From Arabidopsis thaliana (taxonomy: Eukaryota > Streptophyta > Magnoliopsida > Brassicales > Brassicaceae), in contig NC_003076.8 of NCBI RefSeq assembly GCF_000001735.4, positions 14,387,835-14,451,834 on the forward strand: a stretch of DNA of 64,000 bases, read 5' to 3'. The notes beneath the pieces were generated by a model that was not told the DNA's origin, ran no database searches, and worked only from the letters and a program-made list of their open reading frames with translations. A program made the translations under genes and the position numbers. Below are positions 23,695-36,596 of the stretch, piece after piece. Position 1 is the stretch's first letter; each line of letters opens with the position of its first letter.

Positions 23695-26316
23695 TCAAGA
23701 GTATATTTGGCTTAACCGGATTGGTCATCCTGGTTTAATGATGATGCGAAAGTATTGAGAATTATGTGGACATTAGGTGAAAAAACAGAAGATTCTCCCT
23801 AATGATTTATCAATTGTTACTTGCTCAGAAAGCAATATGATAATGTGATTTTTACCAGTCAAAATAATTTGGACTTTATCTATTCGTAAGTATATACAAG
23901 GAGATGATTATGGGTTGATCACCCACTGTACGACATTTAGATACCTAATGGCTATAAAAGATGCATCAATTCAATAGACGCATTGACTCGATTGTTGCAT
24001 CGACTAGAAGGTCATATTTATCCTTGTTATAAACCCGCAACATAGAGTTTGCGAGGTTACTTTCTTGATTAAAGTACAAGAGTATTTCAGTGTTTATTTA
24101 TTATAACCATTATTGGATATCCGTTGGGATAAGTGTTTAACATTTTGAAATTCATGTTCATACACAAAATGGTTTAGTAATATCGATACGCATCAAGCCA
24201 ATGAATAATTAATAGTTTTTCCCATAATTATTGGTTTTGGGTAAGAAACCAAATAGTTTTCATCTAAAATCTTTGAATGTGAAAAGTGTTCCACCACAGC
24301 ACGCTGAGATAAACCCTCAAAGGAGGATAAGGATACATGTTGGATATGAATGATAACTAAGCCATCCTAGAAGGATTTATATACCGCTCGTTTTGAAGAG
24401 TATATAGTCAGCTATTCCAACATAAGGGGGACAATGTATACAGCTGGTGAAAAAAAAAAGATAAAAAGAAATGAATTATCAATGATCCTCGGAGTAAATA
24501 ATGTATATTAAGAGTCTAAAAGATAATTCAATTACAGAATTTAGCGTTGTAATTGCCAGACGCATTTGCTGACCCAAATAAAGTGATGAAGTCACCTATA
24601 CCAGTTGTAAATTAAATGCTCCAGAATATAATGAATGTCCTGTAAAGACCAATTTCAAACTGCTATTGAGTCTTAAGATCGCATGAAGCGTAACAGACCT
24701 TGGTTCCAAATATAAATATCCTCGTAAAAGTGAAGGAGCACAAAATTAAAAATGACCAAATTGAGGAAATAAATATTTTGATGATCTCTTGAAGAGAGTG
24801 AATGATCTCTAAAAGAGACATAAACATGACAAATGAAACATTCAAGTACTTGACAATGAAGAGATCTAGCTAGCTATGTCATGTCAAAATATAATGGAAT
24901 CAAAAGCAAATCGACGTCGTAATATATTTGCATGCTATGAGTAGTTGATATTATAGACAAAAAGGAGGATCATGAAAGAAAGTCTATTGAAAAGTGTACA
25001 CAAAGTAGTGATTAGCCAAAAATGGAAAAGAAGAAATAGACATATAATTATAATCTCTAGTAGAGATATTTGGACTAGTAGTCTATGCACATGATGTGTA
25101 AAACCAGTGGAAGATAAATGAGTCTTTATGTGAAAGAATAGTGAAATTAATGAGATTTTCAGAAAGATACGAAATGTATTATGAAGAGATATATTCTCTT
25201 GTGGTGGATGTAATATTTTTAAGTATCTAAAGTCTGGCAATAAGACACGGAACACTGGATATCACATTTATATGAAATTCTTGAAAGATATAATCTCTGA
25301 AGGATTAATTATATGAGAATTATGTTCTCTAGAACTCTACTCGATCGAATAAAAAGAAATATGTAACATGACATATAATCCTATAAATGTCTATTTATGT
25401 TGAGTTTGTCAAAATATATTGATCAAACTAATATTTGTTTTGAAAATCATTAAAACTCCTAGAGAGTTATCATAAGTAATACGATGACAATAATCTATGA
25501 TAAAATATCACTAGATAATGATATTTATAAGTCTATATGAAAACCATATAATTTTGATCATTAAGATTATGGTTATTAATTCCAACGAGATATTGTATTT
25601 GATTGAAAATCATCTCTTGAAGAAGATGTTTCTGAGGGGGAGATTGAATGATATGCGTGGATGTACCCTTTTTCCTTATCATAGTTTTTATCCCACATGA
25701 TTTTTCTATGACAAGGTTTTTAACGAGACATTAAAGAACACGCAAATAATACACTTGATGAATATTAGGAAATTCTATCAATCATCCAAATGAATATTAT
25801 ACACTAATGATATTTAGAGAAATAAATTAGATGGTCAAGATGAATAATCTAAAAGATTCATGAGCAGCAGAAGAATGGCGTTGTACTTTATCCAGAAATT
25901 TGTTCAAGAGAAGATTTGGCAGACTTATTCTCAAATACTGTTTATTCTCTGCCACATCTTCTAATCATGCAGAGATTTTATCAATTCATGAAGCTAGCCG
26001 CGAATGTGTATAGCTAAGATCCATAGTTCACCATATACAAGAAGACTGTGGTATGTATGCAGGGAAAAAGACTCCAACAATTATGTACGAAGATAATGCA
26101 TCATGCATCGCACAACTCAAAGACGGATACATCAAAGGTGATAGAACAAAGCACATCCTACCAAAATTCTTCTTCACACACGATCTACAAAAGAGCGGCG
26201 ATGTACAAGTTCTACAGATCCGTTCGAATGATAATCTGGCTGACTTATTCACCAAAGCGCTACCTACTGCTACTTATTCATCGTATCGGATTACGCCGTC
26301 TCAAAGATCTCGATGA
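23695..26316 (+). pseudogene. Copia pol remnants (GAG pre-integrase, integrase, RNase H)
   Basis: At about 23,716 RIGHPGLMMMRK matches the pre-integrase motif. At 23,910-24,000 YGLIHPLYG...RYLMAIKDAS matches the copia integrase GPIHPP...FRYFMVLIDAST region. At 25,950-26,316 TATSSNHAEI, HEASREC, then YEDNASCIAQLKDGYIKGD and LADLFTKALPT are copia RNase H. Stops interrupt all but the last part, including a TAG where the family has Trp, after HEASRECV. Reverse transcriptase is not recognisable in one piece. No protein can be made. Confidence 0.75.
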
Positions 26317-26467
26317 ATATACTCATAAGGGGGAGTAATTGTGTGTTGCACTCTTTTTCCCTTAACCATATGGTTTTTCCCATTGGGTTTTCCTGTTAAG
26401 GTTTTTAATGAGGCAACATTTTAAATACTTTACGAGTTATGATACTATAATGGTCATCAAGGGGGAG

Positions 26468-26616
26468 TGTTATGAATAATAGATGGATGCCCATTATAAG
26501 GCCAATCATCTAGATGTCTCTAGGGTTTTACCCTTCTCTTGTACTCCTATATAAATGATGTTTTATTCAATGGAATAACACACTCATTTCTTCTATCTCT
26601 TTCTCTTGTTATAACA
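26468..26616 (+). repeat. Copia 3' LTR
   Basis: It is 149 bp and collinear with the 5' LTR. Directly upstream is a polypurine tract AAGGGGGAG. The downstream A-run gives an imperfect match to the left flank. Confidence 0.85.
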
Positions 26617-27350
26617 AAAAAAAAGTTATCTATATATTTTTTAAAAATGGGTAAACAAACTTATTTTACAATCATTCAAGTAAAAAAATTTGGGATTTAT
26701 TTCGTTTTTTTTTTAGATTGATTATGATCTCTAGGGAATTAAGCTATGCAAATTTGTAAGTTTTATTAAGAATATTACTTTTCTTGTGGATTTATTCGTT
26801 TAAACATCAAAGAAGAATGAAATCATACCCTCAAATTACAAGTTTCAAAGTTTGTGGAGATTTATGTAACTTATCCAATAATGTTTGTTTTCAATTTTTG
26901 AAGAAAAAGTTCAAAATGAAAATTTCCTACGGGCTTGACACACATAAACCACAGACTCGCCAAATTTCTAGTAGACTTCACATATATGCGGAGTAACTTA
27001 AAAACTTTCTAGAAACATGAGGAGGTCAAGAAGATTATCGTAAGCCGGGAGGAAGAGTGACGAGAGTAGAAACAAAAGAGCATTGGTGAATATTCTGAAA
27101 TTCCTCAAGGAAGTTCATATAAAGACAACATGGAGTCTCTATGGACTCTTAGAAAAGCTCCTACTAACAATTAGGATGTTTCTCCTTTTAATTTTTTTCG
27201 CAACACTCCCTAAAGAGACAGAAACATATTAACTAACATCGATCTAAGGTTATGAAACTAAAAGCTAACTTTGAAAATCCAGAAGCAGCTCTATCTTTCC
27301 AATTAGGCAGAGTCAAAACCTTTCTAATGTCTCTCTTTCATTTCCAAGTT
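26617..27350. other. Intergenic DNA, nothing recognised
   Basis: Between the copia 3' LTR and the 3' end of the PPI3 gene I see short open frames without recognisable domains. The last part should include the PPI3 3' untranslated region. Confidence 0.4.
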
Positions 27351-29454
27351 TTACCTTAGAAGTAAAACCACAAGGACGAGCGAGACCGCAAGTGCAGCAG
27401 AAGAAAGTCCCCAAACCCAATATCGACGAGCCTTTCTACGGTTTAGGATGGCCTTAGGGAGAGCTTCGGTTCCGCTTCCGCGGTGTTTGTACCTAAAACT
27501 TCTCTGCTTTGGAAACAACAATCTCTCCTTTTGGTGTTTCTCTTTCCCTGAAACTGCTAATGTCCTAACCTTTTCATCATTGATTACTTGGTCTGATTCT
27601 GAAGGAGAAGTAGAATTTGCAGCAGCTTTCTTCTTCGCCTTTTTCTCACACTCCTGAAAACCAAACAAAGAAATAAGAAACAAACTAATGATACATTGAA
27701 AAAATGGGAACAAGATAATATAATTGCCTTGAGTTTCTTTTCAGCTTCCTTTTGAGCTCTTATAGCAGCTTTAGCAGCAGCTTTCTCTTGCAGCTTCCTC
27801 TTCCTTTCCATCACTAACCGAGCTTTCTCTAACTGCTCTTCTCTTTTCCTCTCCTTCAAAGCTTCTTCATCGATCTCTTCTTCTTTCTTCTTTGGTTTCT
27901 CATACACTATAACATCACTCTTCGTTTCTTTCTTTCGTTTATCTGTAATTACATTTCCATCTTCAGAAGAGTTAGAGCTTGAATCTTCTCTATTCATCTT
28001 ATGAACCTTCTCGCTTCGCTTTATAGTCTTAACCGGCACTTTCTTTTCCCAAAAAATCTGAAGGTCAGCATCTTTTATCCGGCCATCTTCGTTCAGTTCT
28101 CTTTCACATAGTGAATGCGAGATTCTTCTTACGTAATCTTCCCTAAAAGCCTTATCATCATTCCAAAGAGTCATGAATCTATCAACCTATAAAAAGACAG
28201 AACCAAGAACAAATGCTCAAATCTCTCTCTATCAATGTTTCGTTTAGACCAAACAAACAAACTAACCTCAGAGCTAGCAAACACTTCAAGCTCTCTAACA
28301 TTTCCAGAAGCAGCCAATTCTTTAGCTTTACACATAACAGAAAGGCTCTGGAAAAATGCAGCATTCTACACAAACACGAGAAGCATATACCGAAATGTTA
28401 TTAGATCTTTAAGATCACCCACAAGCAAAAATTAACAGAAAGACAAATATCTTACTCCTTTGTCTCGTTGTATCCTCAACATCTTAATCCTTGCATAAAA
28501 TCTATCCCTCTTCTCAAGTATGTGTGCCTTTTCCAAATCCAAAACCCTAATGTTGTTTTGACTCTTCCACAATTTGTCACTTAGGTCGTTTATCTTCCAA
28601 GTAATCGCATCAAGCTCATTCTTTACTTCATTCAATTCCAAAGCCATAGACTAATGATGAGGCAAAAGAACCATCACAACATTAGATTCAACAATGTTTT
28701 AGCAAATCACACAAAGAGTTAGAGTTTACCTTGACACGATTTATGGAAGCTTCTTTCTCACTTAGAATGATCCCATCAGGCTTCTCAGTCTCCTTAAGCA
28801 TCCAATCTTCTTCCTCCAAACCAATGCTACCATATTCAATCTGATACTGAGCTATATAACTCTGCATCCACCACACCAAAACACTTCTACAGTCAAAAAC
28901 CTAACCGAATTTTAACGAATGGTTAGATAAAACAGTTGTATTACAAGATGATCAAGTTCCTCCTTTGTAAAACAAAGTTGATCACTAGTAGTGCACCGGA
29001 GATTCCGTAGAGCTTCAAGTAGAGTATCAAACTCCTTCTTCTTCTCTTCAATAACCATTCTATATCCTTCAGATTGAGGAACCAAACTCTCCATTTGAGT
29101 ATACAAAGACGAAACCTCAGCCAGTTCGGATTTCTTGGCGCTCAAGACATTGATTCGGAGTTCATTACAACGAAAAATCTCCTGATTAGCTTCATCGATC
29201 TTGGCTTTAATCTCGGGATTATCGTAAACAGGTTGCTTAACAATGTAGAAAGAGAGAGGTTTATCTCCAGACGAATCCTCTTCAGCTGCAAGTCCCGATG
29301 AACTATCACCACCGGAAAAAATAGTGTCTTCTTCTTCGTCGGTGGTGACCTCGCTATTTGTCAAAGATTGGTCGCATTCGTAAAGAATTAGATCGTTTAT
29401 CTCGGGCGAAGGAACCACCTCGAAGCCATCACAGAATATAATCTGCTCATCCAT
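27351..29454 (-). CDS. PPI3A: Proton pump interactor family protein
   Basis: Six exons, all in phase 0: 28945-29454, 28730-28861, 28456-28650, 28267-28365, 27728-28186, 27351-27653; 565 residues. The N-terminal 100 residues are acidic and Ser-rich. Long coiled coils follow (about 105-310), then a Lys/Glu-rich helical stretch (about 390-475; [19 protein letters not shown]) and a C-terminal membrane anchor (about 541-564, [20 protein letters not shown]). Family member PPI1 binds and stimulates the plasma-membrane H+-ATPase; this member's role is inferred from family only. Intron 5 needs a GC-AG pair (AAG then GCAATT); reading through it would shift the frame. The start MDEQIIF was chosen over an upstream in-frame Met because the upstream part reads as a poorly conserved hydrophobic stretch and fits untranslated DNA. 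The symbol follows gene order; its tandem twin would be PPI3B. Confidence 0.85.
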
Positions 29455-29579
29455 TTTGATTATTTCCCTTGAGTCAAGAACAAGACATGTCAAAATGAAA
29501 CTGAGGTCAAGACAGAAACTTAAGTCTACTAAAAAGTGCAAAAGAAATAAACAAGAGATGTGTTCCCAATAGGCCAATA

Positions 29580-30305
29580 TACTACAAGAAAATAAAAAAT
29601 GGTAGGGATTTAATGGAAAAAAAACTGGTGGAGATTTTTGTAGAAAAATGGAAAAAAGGTTTTGACCAAATTTATACCAAAATATCCTTATAAAAAAGTA
29701 TTTTATACCAAAAGAAGTTTTTGACCAACCTTTTATTAAATTATTTATATGTTTAGTATTTAATATTTTATATCTAAAATTAAATTCGAAATTTAATTTA
29801 ATTTTCTCTTTTAACATTTCGAAATATTATTATTATTTATTAAAAAAATACCAAATTTTATTTATTTATTAAAAACAAAAATGATTTTTAATTAAAGAAA
29901 AAGAAAACGGAGAAACATTTTGCTCTCCGCCACCACCGTCTCCGGCACCTTCTTCTTTATCTGCGTTTACTTCTTTGAAGATTTACCTTTTGAGCATCGG
30001 CGAGTGATGACGGAGGAAGGTGACGAAAATGAGAAGAAGGAGAGGAAAATAAAGATTTACCTTTGAGAGTGTGTTGATACCAAGCAAAGAAAAATCCTTG
30101 GCTGTCGAAAGAAACTACTGGTGGCTTGGAGAGAAGATCTTCAGTACTAAATGGTGAGAACTAAAAAATGCAAATAGGCTGTGAGAGGTTTTGATGATGT
30201 CGAGGACATCAAGAGGAAAAAGGAAATCAAATTACGATTTTACACCCTTTATTATAGGAAAAATCCTAGAATCATATTAAGGGTAATGTAGATTTTCTTG
30301 TATTA
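29580..30305. mobile_element. Short CACTA-like element upstream of PPI3
   Basis: The ends read TACTACAAGAAAAT and, inverted, TAATACAAGAAAATC, close to the CACTACAAGAAAA terminus of CACTA elements. ATA flanks both ends (29577-29579, 30306-30308), the 3-bp duplication expected for that superfamily. It carries no transposase. It begins about 125 bp upstream of the PPI3 start codon, so it probably overlaps the promoter. Confidence 0.55.
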
Positions 30306-33035
30306 ATAATCCTCTCTTTTTTATATTCTTTCTTTTTATCCAAATTTGTTATGTTGTGGACCTTTTCCTATTCTTTAAATTTTAATGATTTCTAAGTTTT
30401 GACAAAATACTAATTATTTTGCATTAAGCTAATATATTCATTGATAAAAAAAAAATCTTTCATGTTTAATGACAACAAAACTACAAAAGTCCGTGATGTT
30501 TAATGACAAAGGGAAAAAAATGAGAATATGTACAAAATAGTCAAAGTTTTGAGGATAATTAACGAACTAACCATATCCTACAGTAACTTGTCGGAAAACA
30601 CGTGTAATTACGTAAATATTTTTTGGAACACGTTTTTTCTAAAATTACATTTGATAACAAAATATCTAGTATTACACGTGTGATCTTTTTATCATGCTAT
30701 TTTTTCGTATTACACGTTATTTATAAAAAACACATGATATTCCTTAAAAAAAACATTTTATTTAATTTAATAACTCTCTTTCATATATTATTTTCTAGTA
30801 CTACATGTCTTTTTTTATTAAGATCACACGTGATTTTTTTTTTAAAAGATTCTTATTTCTTAGTAATAAAAGAATTATATTAAAATCTATTCATATTAAA
30901 CATTTCCATAACAATGTGATATCATTTCATTTAAAAAGCTATTATTTTAAATACCAACATATGTTTTCGCAACACACTATATTTTTTGAATATCATGCTA
31001 TTGTTTTATTCGACAAAATAATTTTTCAAACAAATATAGTTTTGTAATTACCATAACTTAGAAGGATATAGTTTGATATTTATTTCACTCCCACACCACC
31101 ATAAAAAGAGTTAGTTTGCAAAGAAAACTAGCATATAGTTATTTTCTTAATTTTGTGTAGAATATGATTATTTTTAATATTACCCAAAAAAAAATATGTC
31201 CTTAAGCTTAGGATAGTCAAAGTCAACTCCTGTTTATATAAGTTGACTATTAACTTATCTGAATTTGACTTGTTAATTAGTAAAATCCTCTCTTTTTTTC
31301 TTGCATGAATTCATATGTAATAATAACAATACTTATAGAAGATTTTGGCAAGAAAAAGAAGAAATAAAATCTAATTATCTGACTAGATAAACCTTATTTC
31401 TTTTATTCAATAGATAAATTACTGAAGTTATTGATCCTAAATGCTGAAAGAGCATGGCCATTGACCCATTACTTGACATAATTTGAGATAGTTCTGAAAA
31501 ACAAAATGTCTAACTCACTAACATGTTTAGATTTCTTTACCCATATTGTTTTCTAAAATCCATTTGTGGAACAAATTTTAATCAATCAATATATTTAATT
31601 TTCGTCGTATACCAAAATTAGTATGCGTTGTATTAGTGTTGTCGTTATGTCAATCTATATATTTAAAATTCTATATCACTCTTTTTAATAATATAAAAAT
31701 TCAGTGAAATGAGTTTTCAAATGCAACAATTATTGCTTTAAACTAGTTTTTTTTTATCTTTGAAATTTTTTCAAGCTACATTTTGACGCTAAATATAACG
31801 TTAATAATAAAAACAAATCTCTATTGATGGTTTACAGGGCAATATTTAAATTTTGGGTGCAGTATTAATTGCCAAAAGAGATGTTTATTAAAGTAATTAG
31901 CTATGTTAGAGGACTACCCCAAAACAAAATGTGTTCTAGCATTTCTTTATTTTTGCTATCAAAAAGTGTTCTAGCATTTAATTATCGGTTACACTATTTC
32001 TTACTAATGGACAAATATATACGTTACATTAAAAAGTTATGCAACGGACAAACACACAAATTATATGTCAACTAGTTTTATTGCTTGTTCAATTCAAAGC
32101 TGTTAATTATCGAATAACTTAGTTTTCTTTTAATAAAATGTAGGATATAATCACAAAACATTTTAGATAGCTTTCATAATATATACGTATTTGTTTTTAA
32201 ATTACTTGACCATTTGTTACACCAATGTTTATCACAATATCACCAAAATTTCGACAAACCTTAAAACGTTATACATATGAAAGTTTTTTTCTGTCAATGT
32301 AATCAAACAACTGATTATGAAAACATCGGCTCTTTAAACTAAAATAAAAATAAATAGTAGATCACTTAAAGTATTTTCTATTGAAAATTTTATGTTGAAA
32401 GAAAATACGAAATTATTTTAAAATTTCAGTTCTTATTATTGTATATTAGAATGTTTTCAATGCTGAAAATAAAATATCTTGTTTAAAATAAATTTACATG
32501 TCATGAGTTATATCGAAAGTATATTTCGAAAAAGACAAAACCGTAGCTTCATATCTTATCAGATAGATGGTGTGTAGTTCGCCGACATCACGACATGTAC
32601 GATTAAATGGAAAACATCTATTATCTGAATCGGTCTAATTTATGAGAGTCGGACAAAGTCGATTTTTCACTGTAAAAATTATAAAATAAACACTTTTTTA
32701 TAAAAATGACACATCTATCTTTTGAATATAGAACATACAGTACTTTTTGTTAAGGACCAATCTAACATTCAAAGCCTCCGTTTACGTATACCTATAATGA
32801 TGTCACCTGCATGTCTGTATTTTTTTCCTCTCATAAATATTAGAATTTTCTTGAAATTGTAAATATAAATAAAATTTATCATCATTATGAGTTAAGTTCT
32901 TAATTTTTTTTGTGCTTGACATCATCTATCTTCATTCACTAAATTTTGTATCTTATTTTTTATTTTTATTTTTATGTAATGAATGTTTAAATTTTATCCA
33001 TCAAAAAAACCGTTGTTATAACAGATTTGTCATAT
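30306..33035. other. Long AT-rich intergenic region
   Basis: No gene is supported here. Near 30,590-30,840 the motif ACACGT or CACGTG recurs several times in imperfect repeats. The rest is AT-rich with only short open frames. Confidence 0.4.
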
Positions 33036-33039
33036 CCAT

Positions 33040-33830
33040 GATGTAGAAAAAACTGTGAATCATGTACTCTTTACTTGTTCCTTGTTGCATCAGTTGTGGG
33101 CACTATTAAATATCCCATCTCCTCTCCTATAGGTGGTTTTTCTAAGTCCATGTTCTCTAATATCCATTACCTCCTTAGTATGTCGAAGTTAGCCGGATTT
33201 CCGGAGGAGAGTAGACGAGTTGAAGAAAAATGAATATGAATAACTTTTCTTTGAAAGGTTTCTTTTTCAGGCAAACACGATTATTGCTTAAGCTTTTGAG
33301 GATGTACGGTTGTAGTTTGTTTACTCAGGAACACACATGACATGCCGCATGCGGGTCTTGCACCGAGGTTAGATAAATTTTGGTCTCCTCCTTTGTATCA
33401 TTTTCTAAAGTACTGGATATGCTTGGTCAAAACAGCACAGTTCTGGTGCTTCTTGGGTCTTGAGGAATGCTGCTGGTGTGGTCCTATTTGTATAGTCGCC
33501 GAGCCTATTTTCAGGTTCTCTCTTCTGGATGCAAAGAAAACGTGCTCTTTGGGGATGTCTCCTACGATATTGTGAAGGTTCTTCTTAAGCCAAATGACTG
33601 GCCGGTCTTACATGACTGACACTTTGTTATTATAACTTTTAAATAGCTGGGATGTTGTTTCTGAATCTCAGGTTAATAACAACGGTGTTTTCGATATTGC
33701 ATGAACTGGTGGATCTTTTGGTTGGTTGCAAGGTTTATTCGATTGCGAAAGAATGTTTATAAATTATGTTACCGTTATTTAATGTGTTATGCAAGGTCTT
33801 TTTATGTATACATGACCACAAACAAATAAT
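33040..33830 (+). pseudogene. LINE-type reverse transcriptase tail (zf-RVT and RNase H) remnant
   Basis: The frame at 33,052 reads EKTVNHVLFTCSLLHQLWAL and NIPSP, matching the zinc-binding reverse-transcriptase region (zf-RVT) of plant LINEs. Further on come RQTRLLLKLLRMYG-like sequence and RNase H pieces near 33,460-33,560. SWDVVSESQVNNNGVFDIA lies near 33,645. Several stops and frame changes are present. It is a 5'-truncated, long-dead copy. Confidence 0.65.
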
Positions 33831-34094
33831 TTAAAGGCAATGAAGAGAGAAACCCTTACAGATTAGAGCTTGGTTCAATTCTGTAAACTCTTCCTAAAAA
33901 AAAACACATTGGCTCCCTAATTTGCTATGCACACAAAGGCACTGCAAATAAAATAAGCTTGCCAAAAACAAGCAAGAAAGTTCTTATTATTATACACATA
34001 GTCACAAAGAAAAATGAATAGACTGTAGTTGTATACCCATAAATAGATTCAGTACCCTGAGTTCTACAGAGTGATTGACGCGGGGCTTACTAGA

Positions 34095-36596
34095 TTATAC
34101 AGTTGCGGCTTTCGGAGACAGAAAATCGGAGATCTTGCTGGTGTAGAAATCTGGTTGTATCTTGTTCTCAGGGCTTTCCAACATAGAGATTGAAGTAACA
34201 CCTTCAAGTCCACAAAAACAAAATGAATAAAATGTTGACTGACATAGATGGTTATAAACCGAGTTAGTGTCGATAGAGGAACCGTTTACAGATTAGTTAT
34301 ACCCGAGAGGACGAGTAGAGTCTTACAACCGCCATTCTGCCCGAATAAAATGTCAGTGTCCAATCTATCACCAACCATGCATATCTGTGACTTTTGGATT
34401 CCAAATCTGCACATTTTTTTAGCAGCCAAGTACCATGATCAGTGGTCAACACCTCATTAAACAGAATGACAAAAAAAGGAGTAGAAAGAAGGAATATGAG
34501 AATCTGCAAGTCTTACTTGTCTGCTAAATAGTCCATCATAAAAGTTGAGGGTTTTCCAACAACAAGAGGCTCACGTTGAGTGGATCCAACAAGAGCACCA
34601 ACCATAGAGCCACCACCTGAGACCGCGTAATCACATCTTAATTGGTCAAGGATGAAAAATATGGTGAACATAGACAACAAAATAACGGTCCATGACCAAA
34701 CTTACTTAGGCACTACTTTTTTTTTTTTTTATCCTAGCCTTTTCTCTTATAGGAGAGGAATAAAATCCAAATGCTCAAACTAAAGCTAAATGAAAACAGT
34801 TTTAAAAATGCACATAAGAAGCCAACCTGCCCATTCTTGAGCATCAGTAAGGTGAGTGACAGCATCTCGGTTTGTAGCGATGAAAAGACACCCCGGGTTT
34901 TCACGGATACAGAGTGTTCCATACCTTCCATTAAAAAGAAGCTGTTAGATCACCAAACGCAGAACAAAAACATCTATAACGTATAGCTCAACCATAAACT
35001 ATCAAGAATATCATTCCTGAAGTGTGGAAGGAAACAAATAATTGGAGAGACCTACTGAATTTTGTAGTAGTTGAAATAGCGATCAAATCCAACCACAACA
35101 GCTCCAACCTGCAAAGCATTTTCAGTATAACTATGCTCAGTTTCAGTCTCAAGAACAACAATTTCATGTTTTCTATAGAAGGTATAAGAAGGATGTCATA
35201 CATCATGATCATGCTCCATTAGAAAACCTGGCTTCAATTCAATCTGTCTTTTACCATCATCCTGTATTTGAAGAAAGATCACAGAGAACATAACCAAGAC
35301 CGGGAAGTTAAGTATCAGCCCAAACACAAATCCGGGATGCTACTAAGAAAGGTCACAATACATACCGGACCTCCAAGGTATTGAAAACCAGCAAGCTCTA
35401 GCTCTTTCAAGATACCTTCCTCACCAATCACATAGACCTAAACAAATATGCATCAGAACTTGCAAAGACATAAAGAGATACTCTTGATATGACATTGTAC
35501 CACCAAAAACTGAATCTTGAGCATTTTGAATGAAGTTTACCTTCTTATCTTTTGGGAAATTAATAGACTGCAAGTATGCAGCAGCAGCAAAAGATGAAGC
35601 AAATATCTCCTCCTGTGAAAAAAAATGATAACTATAATCAAAAACAGGCTTAGTAGCACCTAGAGTAGCTAGATTGTGAATTAAGTCACTAAACCTCGTT
35701 AACATTCAGGCCAAGAGTCTCGAACTTTTTTCCATACTGTTTCCTAGATTTTGTTGAGTTGTTTGTCACAAAAACCAATCTCTTTCCCTGAAAAAAAATC
35801 AGTAATACCAAGAACAACAATTGATGTAATGGAAGAAACATTCAAAAAGAATTTGACGCATAACCATTTCACACTTTAAAATAAATTGAACAAGAGATTC
35901 GCTTACCAACCTTGGCACGAAGCATATCAAGAGTTTCAGGAACTCCCTCTATCAATTTATCTCCCTTCCAAATCACACCTTCAAACACACAAGAATAAAG
36001 AAGAAAGCAAAGAGAAAATTCAGCACATTTTGGCTATTTTGACAACCTAAACTAATCCATGAGACCTATAGAAAACAGAGTATTTTTGCTATTTAAGGCG
36101 TCTACAATGGCCAAAAAGAGACCACAGCAATCTTCTTATTCCAAAACTTGTAACATATACTGTTGTAACCTCTCATTTGTAGTCAATGCAAATCAACACC
36201 ACAACGCATAATAGTGAAGAAAAAAACCAAAGATCTAATCAAGAAACTCCATCATTATATCAACTCCCACTATCTACACATAATCTAAACTAAGTGATTA
36301 TCAGATTTCATTTTGTGGTTTTGTTGATACTGACCATCACAATCGAAGATAAAAGTTTCGACAGAATCAATGAGCTGATCAGCGTTCTCAAGCTGTTGTG
36401 TGGCCATAGCTCTTGGTGTAATATTGGAACTCGTCATTCGAAGAGGCTTATGGTTGATTTTACGAATACAGCCGCCACAGAAAGAAGAAGAACGATAACC
36501 GGAGAGGGTTTTCAGACAGAAGATAGGCTTTGAGTTTGGTAAGAGAGAAGAAGATGAGACCGGTGTAACAGCAGAAGCAACTGATCTACTCAGCAT
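34095..36596 (-). CDS. PGLP1: 2-phosphoglycolate phosphatase 1, chloroplastic
   Basis: Eleven exons: 36335-36596, 35911-35978, 35695-35787, 35541-35612, 35366-35437, 35202-35261, 35056-35108, 34827-34924, 34517-34616, 34303-34406, 34095-34201. They total 1,089 bp and 362 residues, the known length for this enzyme. Residues 1 to about 60 are a Ser/Arg-rich chloroplast transit peptide. The HAD nucleophile motif FIFDCDG places D85 and D87 as catalytic aspartates. Other family features are VFVTNNST (HAD motif II), VVGFDR, VGKPS and the Mg-binding [10 protein letters not shown]. It dephosphorylates 2-phosphoglycolate made by Rubisco oxygenation, the first step of photorespiration, in the stroma. 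Every splice site is GT-AG and no residue is missing. A. thaliana has two nearly identical loci (At5g36700, At5g36790), which fits the tandem duplication seen here. Confidence 0.96.

Larger units (their letters stand above)
21745..26616 (+). mobile_element. Degenerate Ty1/copia LTR retrotransposon
   Basis: The element is bounded by two 149-bp LTRs starting TGTTATGAATAATAG and ending TTATAACA. Right after the 5' LTR comes CGTTATCAGCACGAG, a primer-site-like sequence. Before the 3' LTR lies the purine tract AAGGGGGAG. Flanks AAGAA and AAAAA form an imperfect 5-bp duplication. Copia order (GAG pre-integrase, integrase, RNase H) is readable but full of stops. The LTRs differ at six of 149 sites (about 4%), suggesting insertion within the last few million years at standard Arabidopsis rates (inference). 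Confidence 0.85.

Noticed and set aside
24663-25255. Minus-strand open frames in the copia interior
   Set aside because: Antisense to decayed pol sequence; no protein similarity seen.
28912-29817. Longer PPI3 reading with a start up to 120 residues upstream
   Set aside because: The upstream part reads as AT-rich, hydrophobic and unlike the family, and crosses into the CACTA-like element; MDEQIIF at 29454 is a better start.
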